Source: an uncultured Ruminococcus sp. (GTDB taxonomy: Bacteria; Bacillota; Clostridia; Oscillospirales; Acutalibacteraceae). Taken from it: a stretch of DNA of 64,000 nucleotides. The notes under the pieces were generated by a model. The model worked only from the letters and a program-made list of their open reading frames with translations, was not told the DNA's origin and did not search any database. Positions 49,179-56,903 of this stretch are shown here, in pieces; positions within the stretch are counted from its first letter, which is position 1, and the number at the start of each line of letters is the position of its first letter. The position numbers were made by a program, and so were the translations under genes. The DNA lies in contig CACZZB010000003.1 of the NCBI GenBank assembly GCA_902785555.1, forward strand, positions 1 through 64,000, written 5' to 3'.

Positions 49179-50930
49179 ATGCGTAAAACTAAAATTATAT
49201 GTACACTCGGTCCGTCAACGGATGATGAAAATGTACTCAGAGAACTTATGCTCAACGGAATGGACGTGGCAAGAATAAATATGTCACATCAGACACACGA
49301 TACCCATAAAATAAAAATTGATGCCGTCAAAAAACTTCGCAAGGAACTCAACAAGCCTGTTGCGATACTCCTTGATACAAAGGGTCCTGAAATCCGTACA
49401 GGAAATTTCCCCGAAAAGGTCATTCTTGAAACGGGTCAGGACTTCACCCTTACAACAGAACCTTGTGACGGTGACAAAACACACTGTTCCATAACCTTCA
49501 AAAATCTGCCTGATGACGTTGAAATCGGTACAAGGATTTTGATTGATGACGGTCTTATCGAAATGCAGGTCAAAAGCAAGACCAAAACCGAGATTCACTG
49601 CAAAGTTATCAATGGAGGTCCTGTTTCATCACACAAAGGAATAAATGTCCCCGGAGTATTCCTCTCTCTCCCTTTTATGAGTGAACAGGACAAAGCCGAC
49701 CTGAAATTCGGTGTTGAACAGGACGTTGACTTTGTAGCGGCATCCTTTACAAGAAATGCAAATGACATCAACGAAATGAAAGCCGTCCTTGAAAGCTATG
49801 GCGGAAGCGATATAAGAATCATCGCCAAAATCGAAAACAAGGACGGTGTTGACAATATAGACGAGATTCTCCGTGTAGCTGACGGTGTAATGGTCGCAAG
49901 AGGTGACCTGGGTGTTGAAATTCCCATTGCAGAAGTCCCCATTATACAGAAAATGATAATCAAGAAAACCCGTAATTCCGACAAACCTGTTATAACGGCT
50001 ACTCAGATGCTTGATTCAATGATGAAGAATCCCCGTCCTACCCGTGCAGAAACGACAGACGTTGCAAATGCCATATATGACGGTACAAGCGTTATCATGC
50101 TTTCGGGTGAGACCGCTGCAGGTTCATTCCCTATCGAGTCTGTCAAGACAATGGCTGAAATTGCAGAAATTACCGAAAATCACATTGACTACATAAACAG
50201 ATTCAATCATCTTGACATTCACGAAAGACCTGATGTAACTTCCGCTATATCCCATGCCGCCTGCACGACTGCACATGACCTCGGTGCATCTGCTATCATA
50301 ACTGTTTCAAAATCGGGCATGACTTCAAGAATGTTGTCGAAATACCGTCCGAACTGTCCGATAATCAGCGGTACTCCGAGTGAAAAAGTCTGGCGGCAGA
50401 CAAATATGTCATGGGGTATAATTCCCGTAATGATAGAGGAGAAAAACAACACTGATGAACTTATCAACCATGTTATCACTGTCGCACAACAGCAGAATCT
50501 TCTCAATAACGGTGATCTGGTCGTTATTACGGCAGGCGTTCCTCTCGGAATATCGGGTACTACGAATCTTATGAAAGTACATCTTGTCGGAAATATACTC
50601 GTCAGCGGTCAGACTATCGTAAATGACCTTTCCGCACACGGTCATCTTATGGTCTGCAAGAGCGAAGAAGAAGCTCTTGAAAACTTCACCGAGGGTGAAA
50701 TTCTCGTTATTCATGAAACAACCAACCGCCTTATCCCAATTATGAAAAAGAGTGCAGGTATCATAACCGAAGTTGACGGCATAAACTCCCATGCGGCAGT
50801 TGTCGGACTTGCCCTCAATAAGCCCGTCATTGTCGGTGCAACAAACGCCACTTTCATTCTCAAAACGGGCACAAACTGCAATATTTATGCAGGAAAGAGC
50901 GTTGTTACCACAGCTACAACAAAATTCTGA
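49179..50930 (+). CDS. pyk: Pyruvate kinase with C-terminal PEP-utilizer domain
   Basis: A 583-residue pyruvate kinase: TIM barrel with inserted B domain (MDVARINMSH, LDTKGPEIRTG, IAKIENKDGVDNIDEI, the MVARGDLGVEIP and TATQMLDSM signatures), the regulatory C domain, then about 105 extra residues homologous to the phosphohistidine domain of PEP-utilizing enzymes, with His about 537 in INSHAAVVGLA. This long form is known from Bacillus and relatives. GGAGAG precedes the ATG. The reductase gene follows after 19 bases and is likely co-transcribed. Confidence 0.97.
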   Translation: MRKTKIICTLGPSTDDENVLRELMLNGMDVARINMSHQTHDTHKIKIDAVKKLRKELNKPVAILLDTKGPEIRTGNFPEKVILETGQDFTLTTEPCDGDKTHCSITFKNLPDDVEIGTRILIDDGLIEMQVKSKTKTEIHCKVINGGPVSSHKGINVPGVFLSLPFMSEQDKADLKFGVEQDVDFVAASFTRNANDINEMKAVLESYGGSDIRIIAKIENKDGVDNIDEILRVADGVMVARGDLGVEIPIAEVPIIQKMIIKKTRNSDKPVITATQMLDSMMKNPRPTRAETTDVANAIYDGTSVIMLSGETAAGSFPIESVKTMAEIAEITENHIDYINRFNHLDIHERPDVTSAISHAACTTAHDLGASAIITVSKSGMTSRMLSKYRPNCPIISGTPSEKVWRQTNMSWGIIPVMIEEKNNTDELINHVITVAQQQNLLNNGDLVVITAGVPLGISGTTNLMKVHLVGNILVSGQTIVNDLSAHGHLMVCKSEEEALENFTEGEILVIHETTNRLIPIMKKSAGIITEVDGINSHAAVVGLALNKPVIVGATNATFILKTGTNCNIYAGKSVVTTATTKF

Positions 50931-50949
50931 AGATGAAAGGAATATTTTT

Positions 50950-51888
50950 ATGAGCTATACAATAAACGGGAAAGAGATTCCTTCTGTCGCCATAGGTACA
51001 TGGGCTTGGGGAGGCGGTACAAATGGCAGCAAAATGGTTTTCGGCTCAAAGTCTGACCCCGATACACTCAAAGAGAGCTTTGACATTGCTTTCAAAAACG
51101 GCTTTACCCTTTACGATACATCCGCTGTATACGGCATGGGAAATGCCGAAAAACTTTTAGCTGAATTTGCTGACGGAAAAGACTTTATTTTCAGTGACAA
51201 GTATACCCCCATGAAAAAGTTCTCACCTGAAACAGTCGATAAAATGTACAGTGAAAGTGTCGAAAAATTCAGCGGAAGAATACCCGACATATATTGGCTT
51301 CATCAGCCGAGATATATCGAGGAAACTCTTTCATATCTGTGCAAAATGAAAAAAGACGGCAAAATAGGCAGTATCGGTGTATCAAACTTCAATTTCGAGC
51401 AATTGCAGCTTGCCAATGATATTGTCAGAAAAAACGGCTGTACCATTGACGGAGTGCAAAATCATTTCAGCCTTCTGCACAGGGTATCCGAAAAAAACGG
51501 TGTACTTGAATGGTGTCAGAACAACAATGCAGTATTCTTCGCATACATGGTACTTGAGCAGGGTGCTCTGACAGGAAAATTCAATTCAAAAAAGAAAATG
51601 CCGATATTTTCAAGACGTGGTTTTGCATATAACAAACATCTCAAAAAAATAGAACCTCTTTTGGCAGAACTCGAAGAAATCGGCAAAAAACATAAACTCA
51701 CCGTGTCACAGACAGCCACAGCCTATGCCATATCAAAAGGCATGGTTCCTATCATAGGCATTACAAAGCCGTATCAGGCAGAGGAGCTTTCAAAGACCGT
51801 TTCCGAAAAGCTGACTAAGGGAGAAATATTACAGCTTGAAACAACAGCCGATGAAACAGGCATTACCGTAAAAGCCGGCTGGGAATAA
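50950..51888 (+). CDS. Aldo/keto reductase
   Basis: A 312-residue NAD(P)H-dependent aldo/keto reductase barrel. Catalytic Asp and Tyr are in LYDTSAVYGMGNAEKLL, Lys in FSDKYTP, His in YWLHQPRY, and the cofactor loop is GITKPYQAEEL. The start at 50950 (MSYTINGKEIPS) has AAAGG 9 bases upstream; the open frame extends back into pyk but that part is a shadow. Substrate unknown. It is immediately followed by one copy of the AATTAGC repeat and a terminator. Confidence 0.92.
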   Translation: MSYTINGKEIPSVAIGTWAWGGGTNGSKMVFGSKSDPDTLKESFDIAFKNGFTLYDTSAVYGMGNAEKLLAEFADGKDFIFSDKYTPMKKFSPETVDKMYSESVEKFSGRIPDIYWLHQPRYIEETLSYLCKMKKDGKIGSIGVSNFNFEQLQLANDIVRKNGCTIDGVQNHFSLLHRVSEKNGVLEWCQNNNAVFFAYMVLEQGALTGKFNSKKKMPIFSRRGFAYNKHLKKIEPLLAELEEIGKKHKLTVSQTATAYAISKGMVPIIGITKPYQAEELSKTVSEKLTKGEILQLETTADETGITVKAGWE

Positions 51889-51892
51889 TGTC

Positions 51893-51912
51893 AATCAGCA
51901 ATTAGAAATTTA
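51893..51912. repeat. AATTAGC-type repeat, copy a
   Basis: A short copy (AATCAGCAATTAGAAATT) placed 4 bases after the reductase stop codon, in the same orientation relative to its gene as copies c and e. Confidence 0.55.
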
Positions 51913-51921
51913 AACAACATA

Positions 51922-51964
51922 TAAAAAAGGCTTGTTCTACTTTGAATAGAACAAGCCTTTTTTA
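51922..51964 (+). terminator. Terminator of pyk-reductase operon
   Basis: AAAAGGCTTGTTCTA / TAGAACAAGCCTTTT perfect 15-bp stem followed by TTA. Flanking A and T runs could let it work in both directions. Confidence 0.9.
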
Positions 51965-52021
51965 ATGCAATTAACTTTGATTCTCCTTCGGGGTCAGCCC
52001 TGATAAATTTATTTTAGTGTA

Positions 52022-52357
52022 TCACATTTCGTAAGCCGTATCATATCTTTCTTTTTTATTATAAGGCATTTTTTTCTTTGATTTCTCAAAGATTTCTATT
52101 GAATATTCCTGTTCAATATACCTTAATGATCGCAATATCCTTTCTTTGATCTTTTGCTGTCTTACTTTGGAAGTATTTCCATACATTTCGTCTATTCTTC
52201 TGCCTCTGATGTAAGTATCATAAACATTGTAGGAAAAATAGTCCGTAGTAAATAGATAAATACCTTTATTTTCTCCCCTGTCAACTTTAAGGTAAAAATC
52301 TATAAAGCCGTTGTTAACATTTTTCTGACAAAAAACTTTAGGTTTGCTTTTACACAT
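52022..52357 (-). CDS. Small basic protein of unknown function
   Basis: A 111-residue, Lys/Arg/Tyr-rich soluble protein with no signal or membrane segment. The N-terminal half looks like a compact beta-rich region (VFCQKNVNNGFIDFYLKVDR); the C-terminal half is helical and charged. GGAG lies 9 bases before the ATG. It is downstream of ssrA on the same strand and converges on the reductase gene. I do not recognise the family. Confidence 0.6.
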   Translation of the reverse strand: MCKSKPKVFCQKNVNNGFIDFYLKVDRGENKGIYLFTTDYFSYNVYDTYIRGRRIDEMYGNTSKVRQQKIKERILRSLRYIEQEYSIEIFEKSKKKMPYNKKERYDTAYEM

Positions 52358-52483
52358 TTTTCATCACTCCATATTTTATTTTTTGCTCAGGACTAAACAC
52401 CCAATTTATATATTACACCACTTTTTATTACAATTCAATTAACGTAAGCATAGAAAAATCTTTCTTTTTTCTGTCATTTATGA

Positions 52484-52538
52484 CAAAAAAAGAGTACCCG
52501 AAAAAAGCGACCATAAAAGATCACTTTTTCAGGTACTA
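52484..52538 (-). terminator. ssrA terminator
   Basis: Long hairpin AGTACCTGAAAAAGTGATC / GGTCGCTTTTTTCGGGTACT followed by CTTTTTTT on the minus strand, starting about 12 bases after the tmRNA 3' end. Confidence 0.85.
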
Positions 52539-52549
52539 TATTATAACAG

Positions 52550-52900
52550 TGGAGGCGAGGAGAATCGAACTCCTGTCCAAAAAGCACTCACAACGGTTTT
52601 CTACGAGCGTATCCCATGTTTTGGGATTCCCCCCACATAACGCCCACAGGCAGGCTTTATGCTTCGGTAGCCTTTAAGCCATGACAAAGAGCAAGGCTCA
52701 TCTCTGTTCATGTTCACCACTAATCGACGCCCCTAAAGAGCCGTGGTCCTCTCAATAGGAACGCTTGCTAATTAAGCAGCAAGGGCAACAGTATTATTGT
52801 TGTCGTTTAATTTTAAAAGTCTGCGGATTTTATAGCGGTTCTGCAGTGCCGCTGCTCGCTTGCCGAGGCTCACACTCCCTGTCGAAACCTTTACGCCCCC
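52550..52900 (-). ncRNA. ssrA: Transfer-messenger RNA (tmRNA)
   Basis: The one-piece tmRNA that rescues stalled ribosomes. The 5' end GGGGGCG pairs with CGCCTCC at the 3' end. The tRNA-like TTCGATTCTCC T-arm and the 5' GGTTTCGACAGGGA segment are present. The tag frame ends in NDNNNTVALAA followed by TAA. CCA is not encoded. Its protein partner smpB lies 430 bases upstream, separated by a dead four-helix-bundle gene and repeats. Confidence 0.95.
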
Positions 52901-52907
52901 ATATATA

Positions 52908-52946
52908 CAATTAGCAATTAGCAATGTGCAATGTGCAATTATCATT
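52908..52946. repeat. AATTAGC-type repeat, copy b
   Basis: CAATTAGCAATTAGCAATGT followed by GCAATGTGCAATTATC: two AATTAGC and two AATGTGC units. It lies between the tmRNA 5' end and the four-helix pseudogene, and is inverted relative to copy c. Confidence 0.8.
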
Positions 52947-53299
52947 GCCGGCTATTTTTTTGGGTTTTCGTAATTGCCGCAAGAATTTTTATAAGTTCTT
53001 TACAGTCTGAATATATGCTTTCAAAAGCCTTTGTATCTATATATCCGCTTTCATGCAGTAATTCAAGCCAATACTCTGTTTCATTAGCCTCTTTGTAAGA
53101 TATATACATTTTGGCATAAAAATCAGACTTGGTTTGTGCATTTACTCCTTCTTTTGCATTGGCACCGATACTTGTACCGCTTCACAAGATTTGTTTTGAC
53201 AAAATATATTCTTTACTTATTTTCACAAAGATATTTATAAAGATTTATTATTCTCAATGCAAATGCCTTACTCTTATCCAATATCACATTGTTTTCCAT
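52942..53299 (-). pseudogene. Degenerate four-helix-bundle (S23/bAvd-like) protein gene
   Basis: The minus-strand sequence encodes MENNVILDKSKAFALRIINL...YLCENK, then a frame change with a TAA near 53215. In the shifted frame it continues KEYILSKQIL, stop, SGTSIGANAKEGVNAQTKSD, then an intact tail ending AAITKTQKNSRQ. Both the SGTSIGANAxEG motif and the length match the four-helix-bundle family found in 23S rRNA intervening sequences and related to DGR Avd proteins. The TGA at 53182-53184 replaces the usual Arg of LRSGTS. One frameshift plus one nonsense codon make it non-functional. It is flanked by inverted copies b and c. Confidence 0.82.
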
Positions 53300-53310
53300 A
53301 AAATTCTCCG

Positions 53311-53352
53311 TAACCGACAATTGCAAATTGCTAATTGCTGATTGCTAATTTG
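53311..53352. repeat. AATTAGC-type repeat, copy c
   Basis: The reverse complement reads AATTAGCAATCAGCAATTAG then CAATTTGCAATTG, opposite in orientation to copy b. It encodes the last residues of SmpB (LAISN) and its stop codon. Confidence 0.8.
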
Positions 53353-53804
53353 TTCTTCATTGCTCTGTCAATGTCACGTTTGGCATCACGTTTAGCCATG
53401 TCATCACGCTTGTCATAGAGTTTTTTGCCCTTGCACAGACCGAGCTGGAGTTTTACTTTTGAGCCTTTGAAATAGAGTGACAGTGGAATAAGTGAATAGC
53501 CGTCCTGTTTGACAGTGCCGTACAAACGCATTATTTCACGCTTGTGCATGAGGAGTTTTCTGACACGCATAGGGTCTTTATTGAATATATTTCCCTGTTC
53601 ATAAGGACTTATGTGCATACCTTTGACAAATATTTCTCCGTCTTCAATGGTACACCATGCGTCTTTAAGGTTAACTCTCCCCTGACGTATAGATTTTACT
53701 TCCGTTCCGAAAAGTTCTATGCCTGTTTCAAAGCTTTCCATGACAAAATACTCATGGTAAGCCTTTTTGTTCTGTGCGATAGTCTTCAATGATTCTTTTG
53801 CCAT
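53331..53804 (-). CDS. smpB: SsrA-binding protein
   Basis: A 157-residue OB-fold protein that binds tmRNA and delivers it to the ribosome. The [18 protein letters not shown] start, KEVKSIR-like region [15 protein letters not shown] and [20 protein letters not shown] end are characteristic. The start at 53804 (MAKESLKTI) has GGGGTGAG upstream. The final five residues are encoded by a dispersed repeat, so the native C-terminus appears to have been replaced by repeat insertion. It functions with the nearby ssrA. Confidence 0.95.
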   Translation of the reverse strand: MAKESLKTIAQNKKAYHEYFVMESFETGIELFGTEVKSIRQGRVNLKDAWCTIEDGEIFVKGMHISPYEQGNIFNKDPMRVRKLLMHKREIMRLYGTVKQDGYSLIPLSLYFKGSKVKLQLGLCKGKKLYDKRDDMAKRDAKRDIDRAMKNKLAISN

Positions 53805-53819
53805 GTACTCACCCCTTTT

Positions 53820-53841
53820 CAATGTGCAATGATTGCTAACC
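53820..53841. repeat. AATTAGC-type repeat, copy d
   Basis: CAATGTGCAATGATTGCTAA just upstream of smpB, inverted relative to copy e. The 75 bases between d and e hold no gene. Confidence 0.6.
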
Positions 53842-53917
53842 GCAACTACATTGTTTCACTTCACAAATGTGTTTGAGCAATCAGCCTGCAAAACGCAAAA
53901 AAACAGAAATCAAAAAT

Positions 53918-53950
53918 AATTGCACATTGCACATTGCTAATTGCTAATTT
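53918..53950. repeat. AATTAGC-type repeat, copy e
   Basis: The minus strand reads AATTAGCAATTAGCAATGTG then CAATGTGCAATTAT, nearly identical to copy b. It touches the recR stop codon. Confidence 0.8.
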
Positions 53951-54551
53951 ATATGTTGCTTCTGCCGCTTATGGCACGGGAAAGCGTGACTTCATCGGCA
54001 TATTCAAGGTCGGCACCGATAGGCAGACCATAAGCCAGACGAGTGACTTTTATTCCAAGCGGCTTTATAAGTTTTGAAAGATACATGGCAGTAGCTTCAC
54101 CTTCAACAGTAGCATTTGTTGCCATAATAACTTCTTTTACTGTATCATCACCAAGTCTTGCAAGAAGTTCCTTTATGCAAAGTTTATCGGGTGTGACACC
54201 GTTGAGCGGTGACAGAACACCGTTAAGCACATGATACAAGGCATTGAATTCCCTTGTTTTTTCAAGAGCGATAACATCCCTGAAATCCTCTACAACGCAT
54301 ATTATAGATTTGTCACGGCTTTCATCACCGCACACCGAACATATCTCGGTATCCGTAAGATTACAGCATATCCTGCAATGATGTATATTCCTGTGAGCAT
54401 TTATGATAGCTTTTGAAAAACCCTGTGCCTGTTCCTCCGACATTGAAAGGACATGATATGCAAGCCTTGAAGCGGTTTTATGACCGATACTCGGAAACTG
54501 CTCAAACTGCTCTATCAGCATTTCGAGCGGTGCTACTCGGTATTCGCCCAT
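53949..54551 (-). CDS. recR: Recombination mediator protein RecR
   Basis: A 200-residue protein of RecFOR single-strand gap repair. Order: helix-hairpin-helix (FEQFPSIGHKTASRLAYH), four-Cys zinc finger (CRICCNLTDTEICSVC), Toprim domain (CVVEDFRDVIALEKT) and a Walker B-like tail. It begins just after ebfC; the dnaX-ebfC-recR order is highly conserved in Firmicutes. The ribosome site is weak, consistent with translational coupling. Confidence 0.96.
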   Translation of the reverse strand: MGEYRVAPLEMLIEQFEQFPSIGHKTASRLAYHVLSMSEEQAQGFSKAIINAHRNIHHCRICCNLTDTEICSVCGDESRDKSIICVVEDFRDVIALEKTREFNALYHVLNGVLSPLNGVTPDKLCIKELLARLGDDTVKEVIMATNATVEGEATAMYLSKLIKPLGIKVTRLAYGLPIGADLEYADEVTLSRAISGRSNI

Positions 54552-54553
54552 GA

Positions 54554-54901
54554 TCAGAACAATCCCGGAACATTAAGACCGCCTGATATCTTATCCATAG
54601 TTTCAGTCTTTTCTTCACGAGCCTTTCTTATTGCTTCGTTGACTGCTGCCGTTATCATATCGGAAAGCATATCAATATCTTCGGGATCAACAGCTTCTTT
54701 TTTGATGTCAAGAGTTTTTATCTCAAACTTTCCTGTAACAACTGCTGTAACTGCACCGCCTGCTGTTGCAGTATATTCTTTTTCTTCAAGCTGCTGAGTA
54801 GCAATATCCATTTCCTCCTGCATTTTCTGAGCCTGACGTGCAAGCTGCTGGAGATTTGATGCTCCACCGTTTCCATAGCCCTTTGGTAATCTTGCTTTCA
54901 T
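54554..54901 (-). CDS. YbaB/EbfC nucleoid-associated protein
   Basis: A 115-residue DNA-binding protein of the YbaB/EbfC family, which forms dimers shaped like tweezers on DNA. The QQLARQAQKMQEEM coiled helix and the GGAVTAVVTGKFEIKTLDI sheet are typical. The start at 54901 follows a GGAGG site about 11 bases upstream that overlaps the dnaX stop. Extra upstream codons in the frame lie inside dnaX. Confidence 0.93.
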   Translation of the reverse strand: MKARLPKGYGNGGASNLQQLARQAQKMQEEMDIATQQLEEKEYTATAGGAVTAVVTGKFEIKTLDIKKEAVDPEDIDMLSDMITAAVNEAIRKAREEKTETMDKISGGLNVPGLF

Positions 54902-54908
54902 AATTTTA

Positions 54909-56519
54909 TTAACCTCCGTTATTTGTATTATTTTTTTTATCTTCAACGGGTACCCCTGCTGCCTTGAAATCCGACAGTAATTTTGTCAGAGGATCATCTG
55001 CTTTTTGTTCATCGGGATAAGAATATCTACCCAAGCTGTAAGACTTACCCGTTACTTTCTGTATTATATTTTTCAATTCCGTTCTGTGTTCGGGCTTTCT
55101 CAGAAGCTCAAAGCACAAATCGTTATTTGAATCAACAAGAACATATTTTCCGCTTATATATGCTGTACTTCCGTCAAAACTTGTTCCGAGGCTTTTTGAA
55201 TAATTCTTTATATTCTCGATTATCTCTTGCCATTGCTGAAATTTTACGGCATTTTTGCGAAGCTCGTCCATATCGACAGACGGTTTTTTGATAGGCGGTG
55301 CAATGGCATTGACGGTTTTTGAAGCCGTTTTCTGCTGCAAGACCGACGGATTGTTTTTTATAACTTCAAAAAACTTTTCGAGTACGGAAATTCTTTGTTC
55401 AAGATTTGAATTGACATTCGGATTGGAATTATCACTGCTTTCACAACTGCACAACTTTACAACCGTCATTTCCATTTCAATACGTCGGTTTACTCCCTGA
55501 AACATTCTTTCCATAGCCGACTGAAGCGTGTCAATCACTTGTATAACAAACGGCAGCTTCATCATTTCTGCCTGTTTTGAAACTCTCTCAAAGTCACTTT
55601 CCGACATAACGATATTATTCTTTGGGTCTTTTACGGTCTTTATCAGCATTATCGCTCTGAAATGTCCTATAAGCTCCTCGCAAAGCCTTGCCATATCCTT
55701 TGAATTTCTGTGCAGTTCGTCTACTGTCTGAACAGCACGAGCCGGGTCTTTGTTCAGAATAGAATCCGTTATTTCAAACAAATGGCTTTTGTCTGCAAGT
55801 CCGGCTGTTTTTCTGACAGCTTCCTCTGTAATGTGTTCAGTCTGTCCCATGCACTGGTCAAGCAATGAAAGAGCATCTCTCATTGCACCGTCAGCTATTC
55901 CCGCTATAAGCAGGGCTGCATCATGGTCTACCGAAACATTTTCCTCACCGCATACATATTCAAGTCTTTTGGCGATATCCTCGGGGGATATCCTGTGAAA
56001 ATCAAAACGCTGACATCTTGACGTTATCGTTGCAGGCAGCTTATGTACCTCTGTCGTTGCCAATATGAATATGACATGAGGGGGCGGTTCTTCAAGGGTT
56101 TTGAGCAAAGCATTGAATGCACTTATCGAGAGCATATGCACCTCGTCTATTATATATACCCTGTATTTTGCCTCAGCAGGAGTGAAATTGGCTTCCTCAC
56201 GAAGTATTCTTATATCATCAACACCGTTGTTGCTTGCTGCATCTATCTCAACGACATCTGTTATTGAGCCGTCATCTATTCCACGGCATATCGCACATTC
56301 ACCGCACGGGTCACCGTCTTTCGGAGAAAGACAATTGACAGCCTTTGAAAGTATCTTTGAACAGGTAGTTTTGCCTGTACCTCTCGACCCCGTGAACAGA
56401 TACGCATGAGCAAGGCGGTCTGCTTTAAGCTCATTTTTCAGGGTATCCGTCACCTGCGGCTGACCTATGACATCGGCAAAATATTTCGGACGGTACTTTC
56501 TATACAGAACTCTATACAA
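54909..56519 (-). CDS. dnaX: DNA polymerase III gamma/tau subunit
   Basis: A 536-residue clamp-loader ATPase. Walker A is GSRGTGKTTCSK, a zinc-binding CGECAIC follows, then EIDAASNNGVDDIR, the DEVHMLS Walker B and the TTEVHKLPATITSRCQRF sensor. Domain III and a tau-like C-terminus (about 370-536) follow. The family starts M-Y-R/Q-x-LYRKYRP, which points to the TTG at 56519; a GTG three codons earlier is the alternative. No clear slippery A-run frameshift site is visible. It lies just downstream of the SRP RNA gene. Confidence 0.96.
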   Translation of the reverse strand: MYRVLYRKYRPKYFADVIGQPQVTDTLKNELKADRLAHAYLFTGSRGTGKTTCSKILSKAVNCLSPKDGDPCGECAICRGIDDGSITDVVEIDAASNNGVDDIRILREEANFTPAEAKYRVYIIDEVHMLSISAFNALLKTLEEPPPHVIFILATTEVHKLPATITSRCQRFDFHRISPEDIAKRLEYVCGEENVSVDHDAALLIAGIADGAMRDALSLLDQCMGQTEHITEEAVRKTAGLADKSHLFEITDSILNKDPARAVQTVDELHRNSKDMARLCEELIGHFRAIMLIKTVKDPKNNIVMSESDFERVSKQAEMMKLPFVIQVIDTLQSAMERMFQGVNRRIEMEMTVVKLCSCESSDNSNPNVNSNLEQRISVLEKFFEVIKNNPSVLQQKTASKTVNAIAPPIKKPSVDMDELRKNAVKFQQWQEIIENIKNYSKSLGTSFDGSTAYISGKYVLVDSNNDLCFELLRKPEHRTELKNIIQKVTGKSYSLGRYSYPDEQKADDPLTKLLSDFKAAGVPVEDKKNNTNNGG

Positions 56520-56563
56520 ATTTAACACTGCCTTTCCGAAATTTTTGTCGCATGATGCTAAAC

Positions 56564-56600
56564 CGTGAAAAAAACAAGACAGACCGCATAAAAGCGAGTG
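56564..56600 (-). terminator. Probable SRP RNA terminator
   Basis: The sequence after the SRP RNA 3' arm has GTCTGTCTTG followed by TTTTTTT on the minus strand. GTCTGTCTTG can pair with CAAGACAG at the 5' end of the transcript. Confidence 0.5.
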
Positions 56601-56740
56601 TCATATTCTTGGATATACAGACGGACAGACTAACTGCATCGCACAGAAGCAAACGCTTAATGCTGCTCGATTCCTCGCCTGACATGGTTCACGGTGTTCT
56701 GTCGCACAGCACCTGCCCGACCGTATATCCAAAAATATGA
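56601..56740 (-). ncRNA. ffs: Signal recognition particle RNA, small bacterial type
   Basis: The minus strand folds as one long hairpin: TCATATTTTTGGATATACGG pairs with CTGTATATCCAAGAATATGA. The apical domain has the invariant core GAACCATGTCAGGCGAGGAA then TCGAGCAGCATTAAG, with the GGAA tetraloop closed by CGA/TCG. It binds Ffh. At about 140 nucleotides it has no Alu domain, unlike the 270-nucleotide scRNA of Bacillus. The position just upstream of dnaX matches the Firmicute arrangement. A strong promoter lies 40-60 bases upstream. Confidence 0.93.
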
Positions 56741-56777
56741 ATCTGTCTTGTAATAGACTAACATTGTCAACGAACTA

Positions 56778-56806
56778 ATTATACTATACTCTTATCAAAA
56801 AATCAA
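56778..56806 (-). promoter_or_regulatory. SRP RNA promoter
   Basis: Minus strand TTGATT, a 17-base spacer and TATAAT. Confidence 0.7.
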
Positions 56807-56850
56807 CTGTATTTTAAAAAATTTTTTTCTGCTGTTTATTCTTCGATAAA

Positions 56851-56880
56851 AGAAAAATGTATAGCATACTATACATTTTT
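56851..56880 (-). terminator. Terminator after the DUF1015 gene
   Basis: AAAATGTATAG / CTATACATTTT hairpin followed by TTCTTTTAT on the minus strand. Confidence 0.8.
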
Positions 56881-56903
56881 CTTTCAAAGAATCATAAAAG
56901 CAC

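Noticed and set aside
52480-52677. 65-codon frame
   Set aside because: It lies antisense to tmRNA and its terminator and has no ribosome site.
52902-52931. TTGCAC-18-TATATA as the ssrA promoter
   Set aside because: The -10 would end only 2 bases before the mature tmRNA 5' end, leaving no room for a start site; the true promoter is unresolved.
56552-56740. 62-codon frame
   Set aside because: It lies antisense to the SRP RNA hairpin and is not coding.
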